Source: Nymphaea colorata (lineage: Eukaryota > Streptophyta > Magnoliopsida > Nymphaeales > Nymphaeaceae). Taken from it: a DNA stretch of 30,243 nt. Position numbers and translations under genes: made by a program. This document shows, piece after piece, positions 20,316 to 30,146 of the stretch (the stretch's first letter is position 1; every line of letters starts with the position of its first letter). The notes under the pieces are model-generated. The model saw nothing but the letters and a program-made list of their open reading frames with translations, had not been told where the DNA came from and searched no databases. The stretch is from positions 1 to 30,243 of the forward strand of contig NW_022204934.1 in NCBI RefSeq assembly GCF_008831285.2, written 5' to 3'.

Positions 20316-22534
20316 ATGGAGTCAATCGACGAAAAACCATACCAGCAAGATGATACTCAAGAGGAACTGATCAGAATGTACCAATCGCAAGATATCCCGA
20401 AGACCGTTGTCGCTCTTGCTTCACCAGGACAGGAAAAACAACGACCATATCAAGGATCATCGAAGCTCTAGCCTTAAAACAGAATAAATAAACAAAATGC
20501 AACTTTCTGGTCTTGACCTTTACGAGAAAGACAAGATACGACTTGATATCAAAACTCAAGAAAATCCCTGGAAAGTATGAAATGAAAAAATACGTAAGAA
20601 GTCGTATCAAAAATTTCCATTCCTTTGCTTTTGATATGATCGAATGGGAAACATCAATGACGATAATGTGGAAGCCAAGATGGTGAATGGATTCCTAAGG
20701 AAATTAAAACTCAACGACCAAGACGAAAAAAAACTAAGTAAGTAAATGTGAGAGTTAAAAATGATTTGCTGCTAAGGGATGCAGCTAAAATGATGGAATG
20801 AACTGATAGAATCATTGAAAGACCATCACAATTGCCATTATGTTTCAAAGTTCTTAAAAAGCTACAAAGAATGGCTGGACAAATAGTTTACTTAGAAGAA
20901 TAGAATCACTTATGATTATTCACTGATAAAGACAATCTAAGCAATAAAAAAAGGAGAAAAACTAAGGAAAGGAACGGCTGATTTGGACTCTCTAGAGCTT
21001 TTAATTGTCGATTAATTTCAAGACTCCAACCAGCTCAACTAAAAATGGTCGAAGCCTTAATTTAACGAAGTAAGAAAGATGTGAAACTTCTGATGGTGGG
21101 TGATTTCGACCAAAACATCTATACTTGGAGAGGAGCAGACATTCGATATATCAATTAATTTGTCTATGCCCGCAACCCAAAGATCATGAACCTAGGCAAT
21201 AGCTATAGGCTTGGCCCGTCTCTCAAAGATCTATCGCAAGGATTGATCAAATCCTTATAATCCTACAGCTTTTTCAGAAGAAGGTTCTATAAAAAATATG
21301 AACTTAATGCCAAAGGAAAATACGACCAATAGCCAGAAGTGAGAACATTTGAATAAGAACTAGGTGAGGTAAGGTGGACTGTGGATAAAATATATGAACA
21401 CATGAAATAAGGCATTCCATTTGGGAAATGACAGTTTTACTCCGATCAACGAAGACAGCCTTTGCGAGACTTTTGGTTGAATAGATAAAGCTGAGAAAGT
21501 AAAGAGGATAGCCATAAATCTTCTATGAGATAAAGTTGTATAACGATGCTTTGAAAAGCGCCACAATTAAATACCTTTTCGCCATTTTTTCATATTTCAA
21601 AAAGGTTGATAAAGATGATACTGAAGATGAGATCAAAAGGATAGTGAAACCTATTGACCATGTCGGAGAAGCTGATTAGGTTCGGAATGAAATGATAAAA
21701 AACAAAAAGATAAGCAGAGACTTTTTGCCTATGAGCACCGTCAAAGTAACTACGAAAAACGGAAATTGAGCTGGAGTAGATTTTTGGATGACTGGGAAAA
21801 AATTGAATAAATCGTTACAAACTGTCCCAAAAATGGCTTTGTAGATGTATGCAAGAAAATTTTCCAAATCCTTCGAGACGCAAATGGGGCTACTTATAGC
21901 TGCAATAAGATAAAATATACGAGTTCTATGAGGTAGTTGACGAGCTTCTGTAATCTCTAAACGAGTAAATCGTTGAAATAGACCCTTATTCGCAGTCTAT
22001 CACGAACTTTCTCTACTGGCTGATAAAAGGAAATATGGAGAGATGAAGAGCACGATTCCAGTGATACAATGGTGAAGAAAAGGAAAAATAGGGTTCAAAT
22101 TCAAACAATACACGCATCGAAAGGCCTATAATTTTAGGTAGTTTTTTGAGTTCTCTAAACTATGAGCAACCAAACAGACCCAACAACAATCGCTTCAGTA
22201 TATAATTCGCAACAAACAAGCTTGTCTTCCAGAATTGACCAAAATATAAAAAGAAAATGAAGAGCTAAGAGTCATCTACACAGCAATTACTCGCAGCTCC
22301 CATTATTGCTATGTTAACTCATCACTAAAGTACAAAGGCCTAATTGGCTATTCAAATCAGAAATGAAAGAAAACCACAATTCAAATTCTTGAGAGAAAAT
22401 GCAAAGTTTCTTGGGTGATACCATACCATGCCAAGGTATAGGATGAAGAGATTAATGAAGAACTCAAAAAGGAAAAATAGCATGTCTTAGAGATGATATC
22501 AAACCTATAAAGCCTGAACATTAATTAAAACTGA
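20316..22534 (+). CDS. UvrD-type superfamily 1 DNA helicase, frame interrupted many times
   Basis: All UvrD motifs are present in order: Walker A SPGTGKTTTI (about 20424), FHSFAFDMIE, motif II VDEFQDSN (21007-21030; E = TAA), motif III LMVGDFDQNIYTWRGAD, motif IV NSYRLGPSL, motif V TIHASKGLEFE (both Glu are TAA/TAG at 22129-22137) and motif VI EELRVIYTAITRS (about 22262-22300). They lie in different frames. At least ten one-base changes are needed, mostly -1; three are pinned by homology at GGA/CAG (20429/20430), near AAC/CAG (21030/21031) and TTC/CAG (22229/22230). An in-frame TGA at 22364-22366 precedes a further open stretch to TGA 22532-22534. UvrD-like enzymes unwind DNA 3'-5' in repair and recombination (Srs2/FBH1/UvrD group). 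ATG 20316 is the first of the opening frame. Confidence 0.82.
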
Positions 22535-22650
22535 TTGTTTATCACTTCATATCTTATAAGCCATTAAAACAACAAAAAACATGGATTTACAGTAATAATT
22601 TTAATGATTTTCCTCATAATCGAACACTACTAATAATATTATATTCCCGA

Positions 22651-23410
22651 ATGTCATCCAAAATAGTGAAATCCCAACAAGCAAAGAAATCCATTGTATC
22701 ATCAAACACAACATCACTTTCAACATGAGCAAAAAGACTTGAAACAGTTGCATACCTTTTATAACGTTAGCTATACCGACTATTGCGGACTAAGCCTCAA
22801 GAATAGATTTAAAACCGAAGAAATTAATCCAAAACAACGCTAAATTATAAAAGAAAAAGTAAAGCCTTTTGGAAGAAAACAGCAAGTGTGAAATTACGCT
22901 TTAGCGTGGAGATTCCTTTAGAGTGGAGCCTGTAAAGATATACGATTCTCCTCGTAATCGGCCAGAAAGAGCAAAAACAGAGTATCCCAATCTAAAATTT
23001 TAAAAACTACCAACCGAAAAATTTCATATAATACTGGAGAGCATATGAGGTAGAGTTTCTTTAGAAAAAAATGGCCTCTTTCTAGGCATAAGGACATAAA
23101 CTTAAAATCGCGAAATTTAATGAAGTCAAACCAAAATAAAGAAAAGGAGTGTTTCGGCCGAATACTGCATACATGAGAAGAGCAAATCCTCATTTCATGA
23201 AGATATAAGAAAGATAAAGACGAGTGATTTCAAAGATAAAGAACGAAAGACCAAAATTTCTATGCATTAGTGGATGGGAAAGTGAATTCCCTGAAAACTA
23301 GGCTTGACCGGGATCAAAAAATTGAGTGCATAGAAACTGACGATTTTGCATTTTTCGTATCATATATTCTTGCTGCTTTATCAACCATACTTTTAATTAA
23401 TAGATTCTGA
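22651..23410 (+). CDS. Unknown protein with C-terminal membrane anchor, frame interrupted
   Basis: ATG 22651 opens MSSKIVKSQQAKKS, and coherent Lys/Glu-rich sequence follows in changing frames: LHTFYNVSYTDYCGLSLKNR, then EPVKIYDSPRNRPERAKTEY, then NFYALVDGKVNSLKTRL. It ends with a hydrophobic segment FFVSYILAALSTILLINRF just before TGA 23408-23410, which would be a tail anchor. At least four frame changes, mostly -1, are required, and the region around 23020-23220 is poorly resolved. I recognise no family. A tail-anchored protein of the SNARE or longin kind is possible from layout alone, but nothing specific supports it. The next start codon lies only 6 bp downstream, so one of the two gene ends is probably misplaced. 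Confidence 0.45.
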
Positions 23411-23416
23411 GGATTA

Positions 23417-24938
23417 ATGTCTTAGTGTGCTGCCAGCTCCATTCATCCAAACCATCTCAATTTGCCTGTGTGTGACCTTCACTCGAAGTAGGCAAGAGAG
23501 CAAGTCCTTTTCAATTCCACAATCTAGCTAGTGCCACCTCTACCATCAGCTAGAGACAATAGCAAAAATGCAAAGAGCAAAACGAAAGGATAAAGGTTCT
23601 AGGTTAGAGGATTATGAAATGCAAAACACAGATGAGTTATATGTAAGGACTTAACAAAGCTATTTGCTTTGTCTCACCAAGTTAATACCCAAACAAATAC
23701 GAATTCAATATCGACGGTCGGCAATCTCACCTTCAAGACTTTCTTATCCACGAAAACCCAACAGATTCGATCATAATGTTCATACAGACCAAAACATAAT
23801 CCTAAAGAAATCGGAAGTGAGTCAGGAATCAAGATAAAGGATCTTTAATAATGCGCCACTTACATTTTTGACAAATTGAGGATGCAACCAAAGAATGTCT
23901 TCGATAGGGGATTGAAAGCAATCAGACAGCTGTGAATTATGGAAAGATTCCACAAAATGTTCAATACCTTGACAGTCTTTCAGTCTTCAATAGCAACATA
24001 AACCCATACAAGAAATACTCAATATAAAGTAATATGTTCAAAGTGGACAACCGGTCAAAGATAAGCCATCATCACTTGTAAAAGGAGAAGATCAGCAGCA
24101 TGATGAAATTCCAGCTTTCATAATATAAGAGAGTTGATAATGTTGCGGAGGATAAGAAATACAGTGAACAAAAAACTTGGGAAGATATTCCGTTTGACTA
24201 AAACTTGGATTTGGCCAATCTTGTCGATATTACCACAGAAAAATAACATCAAATTGAGTTTATCAAAGCAAAGAAACCTACTTTCAATACATAAGCTTCA
24301 AAGATCCAACAACAGAATGAGATGTTAAGAGAATAAAAACCAAGCATTATCGTAAAAGCTGAAGAGAAGATGATGACAGTGATGATAACGTAAACAGTGA
24401 TGAGCCAGTATCAATGAAAAGACAAAAGTTTCAAACGAAGAAAAGCCTGTTATTCTACCGCCAATCGAAATGAAGCCATAAATATTGCCAGCCTCTCCCA
24501 ATAAACTTGCCACCAAATCTTCTCCTTCCACCTCCTCCCACACTACCATCGATTTCCAGCATTCCCGAACTGCCAATTCTAAGCCTACCTCCTCCACCAC
24601 CACCTCCAGCCTTATTACCACCTCCTCTCACCTTTATGCCGATTCCGCCCCCATCATTGAGCATAATCGACAACCCTAAAGGGCCAGCAGTCGGTAAAAA
24701 TCAGCTAATAATAGATCTTCTCACCTAAATTCAAAACAAAAAAGCTAACTTGAAGCCAGCTACAACAAACAAGACAGGAACCAAGCAATCTTTCCCTCAA
24801 GATTCTTACAAAAAGTAAGAAAAGGAAAGGGATAAATAGCCTTAACCCAATGAAGATGGTTCCTACAACGTTTTGCAAGTCCTAAGAAAGCGAAGATAAC
24901 AAAGGCATCGAGTATTACATCCAGACGAGTATAGCTGA
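23417..24938 (+). CDS. WASH1-like actin nucleation-promoting factor, frame interrupted
   Basis: Order of features fits WASH1, the Arp2/3 activator on endosomes. First comes an N-terminal region with a CFVSPSEYPNKYEF motif, comparable to the VFSPAKYP segment. Then at about 23960-24030 comes LDSLSVFNSNINPYKKYS, comparable to the VSSLLLFNTTENLYKKY core. A long Pro-rich tract (24500-24660) is followed by a WH2-type actin-binding motif LLTEIQNKKANLKPA (about 24715-24760) and a basic-to-acidic tail (VLQVLRKRREQRHRV...HPDEYS) before TGA 24936-24938. Several -1 changes are needed (near 23630, 23810, 23930, 24365 and between 24400 and 24500). The final acidic Trp typical of VCA regions is not seen. 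SCAR/WAVE is the main alternative, but its N-terminal domain is not apparent. The glycine-rich minus-strand frames here are shadows of the Pro tract. Confidence 0.6.
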
Positions 24939-24997
24939 TAGCCTGATCATCAAATAATCTAATCTATAAAAGAATATAAAAGATATAAAAATTATCA

Positions 24998-26567
24998 ATG
25001 TTGAAATACCACCTCCTCGTCCCCAACAAAAACAAACAGCACATTGGCACATTCTATCACTATCTTTCCCTAGGAGGGCATTAATCTCCTTACGTCCTCG
25101 AGCATATTCAAGCCTTTTCTATTGTCACACTCAATCCTAAATAAAAATTACCTACGATCGACAATAACAAAGAGGGAAAATTTAGTACAGTTGTCTTACC
25201 TCTTAAAGGCAAGCTAAAAGTTGACAGCCAAGTCTATAAATAGCAGTCATACGAAAAATAAGTCCTTCTCTGGAATCCAAAAGATATAAGCACAGTTGAA
25301 GACGATGACCAATCCTCTACATTCGCGTACATCGCTGTAAAGGGTGACCAAATAAAGCAAACGTTTATTTAGCTGAGAAGGTTCAAGCAAATACCACGAT
25401 TGACCTCGAAAAGGCTTTTATCTTTGTTATCGATGGAAAAATCACCTATAAAGAAGGAGATGTATAAACTAGCCTGAAGAACAAAGGCTCTTTCGAAGAA
25501 TTACCAAATCTATTTTACTCGAGAAAGACAGTGAAAGTGTAAATTGAGAAAATTCTTTAATCTTGATTGTTGGAGATAGAGTATGATGATGTACATATGA
25601 TTTAACTATCCTATACCCAATTATGAGATCAAAGCATCGAGCCAACAAAGCCTAACTTGATTCTTTATTACCTTCGAAAAATACGATGAAAGTTTTCGAC
25701 CCATCCTATCGATAAGCTTTGGTTGTTTGTATATGTTGTTTGGTTATATTTAATCAGAATGTGATCCGATTGGCATTTAATTCAAAAAAGATGAGAAAGG
25801 CACATATGATAGTGCACCAGGTGCGAGAGCCCTCCCTCTTGAACATCCGCCTTCTCACCTAGTTCATCAACCTTGACACAAATAACGAAAATATGCACCA
25901 AAGAATCGCCACATTTTTTGTATACACCAAATCATCAGTATATGAAGGAGAATTGAAAAAAATTGATATTAATGTTCAACTAGCCTGGAACGAACAGTGC
26001 ATATCAGCGTTAACTGACGCTCTCAGCGGAAAAAGAGCAAATATTGATATTAGATTCGCCGAGGAATAGGATCCAACAAGACCAACAGAAATGAGTCTCA
26101 TCTGCGAAATTGAAACTGGAATCAATGTCAGAATCTTCCAAATCAACATGTTCAAAATCCCATAGATCACACCTATGAATCACATGAGAAGGATTTTCAT
26201 CGATTATAAGGACGTCTACGCTGAACAGGAAAAGAAGCTAAAACAATAAAAATAGAAAACCCAACATGAAATAAAGTAGATGGTGGCACTGTAGAAGCAA
26301 ATATAGGAGCAAACTGTCACTGAAATTGCGCATCTCAAGAAAAACTTCATTGATGTCATCAACGAATGCAAAAAGCAACTGAGGAAGCACATGAAAACTG
26401 GCATCAACGAAATCATCAATGAGGAATAAGAAGCCATCGAAGAGGAGACAATCTCAAGAAGGAGAATCGTGAAAGTTAATCGAGAAGCCTTGGAAAGCAA
26501 CGGAAACCAGAACGGAAAGAACGGAACGGTGGAAAATTAGTATATGGATATGCTGTTTGATCCTTGA
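24998..26567 (+). CDS. Unknown protein with charged C-terminal coiled coil, frame interrupted
   Basis: ATG 24998 starts MLKYHLLVPNKNKQHIG. Beta-rich segments follow: VLEHIQAFSIVTLNPK, FSTVVLPLKGKLKV, VLLWNPKDISTVEDDD, then after a -1 change near 25365 VYLAEKVQANTTIDLEKAF and IFVIDGKITYKEGDV. Further frame changes are needed near 25560, 25590, 25630 and 25865, and a TGA lies in frame near 25664. From about 25860 to TGA 26565-26567 the frame is clean: INLDTNNENMHQRIATFFVY, MSLICEIETGINVRIFQINM, then a Lys/Glu/Gln-rich coiled coil and a Glu/Arg/Asn-rich tail. No signature of a named family is recognised and there is no membrane segment. The two halves could be separate genes; I see no start codon in good context at the join. 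Confidence 0.5.
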
Positions 26568-26649
26568 TAGGCTTCATTACTGCTTAATTGTAATTATATC
26601 ATCAATAAGCTCACTCACATGGGTGTTGTAATAAGGGAAACATAAGATA

Positions 26650-27849
26650 TCATTATTCATTGTTTGCCTCTTTTTTTGTCTTTTGCAATAGCTTCAATAC
26701 TTGTGAATAAATATCTTTGATGATTTGATCTCTTTCCAAATCGAGCTCACTATCTTAAGACTTTTGCTTTTAGCTTGATGCAACTTATTACGTGAGCTCA
26801 TCTTCTGGGATTTGGATCTCTATCTTTATTGGTTTTTTTGATTGTTTTTGTTGAATACTTCGGCTGGAAGATTCTTAAGAGTAAATGTGGCTACTAGTGT
26901 CGCTTATCCTCGATTATTTTTGCTGTTTTTTCTTAAGGTATTATCTGGAGTAGTTTCCACCGTTATTCTGCTATCTCTTGTATGATAAATCATTCGTTTA
27001 TCTGTGGTCTTAAAAACTTGCATTTTTGTTAATGGTCATAGCTTCAATATTAGGATTGATAAATATTTTTTTATCCATTATCGGCCTGACTTCTTTCACC
27101 TTCACTTAAATCTTTGCCTTTTCTTTAGATTTTTCATATCCATTTTGCTTCTTTGCCTTTGTTTGGCTAATATCTATGAATTTGGTTACTGTACGACTAT
27201 CCTATACTTCGCGACTTGTATTTTTGGGTGTTTTACTTTTACTTTTATTGTTGCAAGTTGATGCCTATTTTATGTTTGATTTGTTTGATTGAAAAGCTGT
27301 TAGATCAATCTTTTCTATTTTGACTTCTGCAGCTATCTTATGTTGCTGGCTTTGACCAGGCAAAGCTTTGTTTACAGTCTTTGTGGGTGTTATATCTATC
27401 TTTTGGCTTTTCTAACTGACTTTTGAATGGTCGTTGAGGCCAGATAGGAACTAATTCATCAAAAGCTTCAATTATTTATTTTGCTTTTCTGGTGAAATGT
27501 ATTACTTTCTTCTACTGCATTTGATCACGGTTTCATATTATTTGAGATAGTTTGAATACTCTTCGTCTTCATTGCTTTTTATGACAGAACTGTGATTGAT
27601 TTCCTCTAAAAAGGTGTAGCTACTTTGAGCCTGTGAGCATATACTCAAAGGGATGGCAACATTCTACAGCTGTGCACAATTCGTGAAGACATGTTTGATT
27701 ATCTACAGTTCATCAACTGCGTTCTAATCTGATGTTTGGGTGTTATGATAGAGTAGATGGCAATTGAGATAATTATCTAAGAAAAAGTGAAGATTATTAT
27801 CCGATAATGATGGTCCTTTCCTTTTCAATGCCCTTTCTCTTTTTTCCAT
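26650..27849 (-). CDS. Unknown hydrophilic protein (399 aa)
   Basis: Clean single-exon minus-strand frame from ATG 27849 to TGA 26650-26652. The first about 130 residues look folded (LSDNNLHFFLDNYLNCHLL, NCAQLENVAIPLSICSQAQ, then a Glu/Tyr-rich helix). The remainder is Lys/Ser/Asn/Gln-rich and probably disordered, with SSRSIQQKQSKKPIKIEIQ near residue 330 and a short terminal helix (IIKDIYSQVLKLLQKTKK). No membrane segment or known motif. It is convergent with the preceding plus-strand gene (82 bp apart) and sits 116 bp downstream of the sorting nexin on the same strand. The many TAA/TAG codons inside make it unreadable under the standard code. Confidence 0.75.
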
Positions 27850-27965
27850 CGAGTAATGCTTAAGAAATATTATATATTTAGTCGTTCATTTATTATAAAT
27901 CTGTTATAATCCACCCATGTCCAAATTAATCAGAATACAAGCAATCATAAAAGTATAAAAGATGA

Positions 27966-29811
27966 TCATTTCCATATTTTCGACATCAAACTGCAATGGT
28001 GTTTCCACATCAGATTGAATTTTTAGTATAGGATACCCATATTCTATTAGAATTATTCGCAAAGATAATTCCAATCCTTGATGAAACGACCATCGAAAAG
28101 GCATATTTTTCTTCAAGTCTTTCCCCGAGGTTGTAATGTTCCGCCTATAGACTATTCACTTTGTTATAAGTTGTTATCGGTAATCAAGCAAGCCTCCAAT
28201 GTTTCTTAGCAAGCTTTCATAATACTTGGCATTAAAGATGAGATTCTCTTCAATCAATTACGAATATTTTTCATAATAAGGCCGACTAGATGATATCTTG
28301 GAGCTGAAGATAAGGACACTGTCTATATTGCTCTACAGATTGGCTATCTAGGAATTGTCTTTGAATATGATGGCAAGACGTTGAATTTTGGAAGAGAAAT
28401 TATCGAGCTTGAGTATGAAGGTTTCATGCTTACTACGGATTTAAGCAAAGAAATCATTACTCTTATTGCATCTAACTTGCAAATTCTAAAGCTTTTGCTT
28501 TACTTCTGGGTCTTCAGGTGTAAAATAAGCATTCAAAAACTTGAAGTTGGAGCGAACCAACTTCTTTATACTGTTGTAATTCTTTTCTATAATGCCTAAC
28601 TGTAGATCTCTTTCTTGAGAGAGCGAAATTGATTGAATGTTACTCATTTATTTTTGGTAAAATTATGAATTTTCTTGGATAAAGACTTGAAGAATGAAAG
28701 AGGTTGATATCTATGGGTGTCTGAATAAAAAATTCACATATTTTTACAACTATAGCAGTCTCTTTTATGTAAGCACTATTTTTTACTGTTCGTTTCCCAT
28801 CGAAAGTTTCATTTTTTTGAAAAATTCAATACTGTTTTCGGGAAAAGGATAAAGTATGAAACCAGAGTATTGAAGCCGGACCAATTCTTCAAGCCCAACA
28901 AAGTCACTAAATCTACGTTTGATAGTGTATGGCTTCTCATCTTTGTGCACTTCTATATGGTAGACCTGTGTTTCCATCTTTAAAAAATATTCTTTTTCAT
29001 AACCAGAAATGACAATGCTGATCTTTCCCTTTCGATCTATATAAGAAAAGGTAGAGAGATCTTCTTTGATGAAGGAAAACCCACCTTTATTATAATTCTA
29101 TTTCATTTTCTCTACTTTTTGCCTTGGTTCTTACTTTTATGGTAATTTGTTTGCCATTTTATTAATCTTCTATTCATTTAGACTGACAGAATGAACTGGT
29201 AAGCTTTATTTGCTTTCAAATCTGTCATTTATCTCTATACTTTTGTTGATATCAACTTGTATCTGATTGGTCTGTTAGTTCATTTCTCCCTATTCTTCTA
29301 TCTGATTCAGTTTTTCGCCCTAATAATCGTGCTTAACTGATTATTCCATCATGGAAGGATGGGCAAACTGCATGACAGATTCATAGTGACTCATGGATTC
29401 TGCGAAGTAAAATTGTTGCTATTATTGGTGGAGTTTATTATCTTCTTCCATAGCTTAGTCATGCTCATTTTATTCAGATTATACTTGTTATGACGGTAAT
29501 CCAACCTCTTTCTCCAAAGGCGGTTCCGCTACTATTTATTCGTATATCGGTTACTATGGCTTCTTGATTGTTTCCTCTTAGTTTTCACGTAGGTTTTCTT
29601 TCACTTATGTTGCATCCCCTTCATCATCGGATGCATAGCTCTCACATTTCTAATGTTCGTATTCTTCCTCTTTCTGTTCACTCTCTTATTCTACTTAGTA
29701 GGCATCTGAGCTCTGGTATACCCCCGAACTCAATGCTTTATAAATCTAGTTATAGCCTTCTTCATGCTATTACTCTTCATATACCATCTATGAGCGGGAA
29801 AGCTCGCTCAT
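27966..29811 (-). CDS. PX-BAR sorting nexin (SNX/Vps5-like)
   Basis: Minus-strand frame starting at ATG 29811 (MSELSRSEMVYEEEE...). The first about 250 residues are extremely acidic and probably disordered. A PX domain follows (about 265-370) with VYHIEVHKDEKPYTIKRRFSDF, matching the RR(F/Y)SDF phosphoinositide-binding signature, then LYPFPENS in place of the usual PPxPxK loop. A helical C-terminal region (about 375-615, with YYEKYSELIEENLIFNAKYYE and FIKDWNYLCEEFEENMG) fits a BAR domain that bends endosomal membranes. The frame is clean for 551 codons to TGA 28156-28158. Two -1 changes (near 28158 and 28103) extend it to TGA at 27966-27968 and complete the BAR helices. An upstream ATG at 29894 (MKPTQGPPYRQ...) could add about 28 residues through another -1 change. 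Function: endosomal sorting and tubulation, often with retromer. Confidence 0.88.
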
Positions 29812-30146
29812 GAAGTTGTAGGTTTGATGGGAGGAAGAGTCTTTGGGCTTTGGCTAGAGACTTGACGATAGGGAGGACCTTGCGTTGGCTTCATTTGGTA
29901 TAAAAGATTATAAATTTAAATAGAGTAAAAGATGATAAAGGCTGAATGCTTATAAGGAATATACTTGCATGCAATTATTGAAAATATGGAGCATGAAAAT
30001 TTGATCTTTCTTTGATTATAATTAGATTATTAGTCTGGCGATTTATAAATAAACTAAAATTTATGCATTTTATCATCGATATCATCATATATTTTGGTTT
30101 AGATATTGAAGGAAAGTCTTTAATATTAGATCTCGGTTTTTCTGAA
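29812..30146. other. Right subtelomeric region
   Basis: About 335 bp between the start of the nexin gene and the telomere. The first 80 bp hold a possible N-terminal extension of that gene. The rest is AT-rich (many TTTA/ATAT runs), with no further open frame, RNA gene or subtelomeric repeat that I can see. It must contain the nexin promoter. Confidence 0.6.

Noticed and set aside
24325-24673. Glycine-rich open frames on the minus strand
   Set aside because: They are the complement of the Pro-rich tract of the WASH1-like gene, which is followed in frame by a WH2-like motif on the plus strand.
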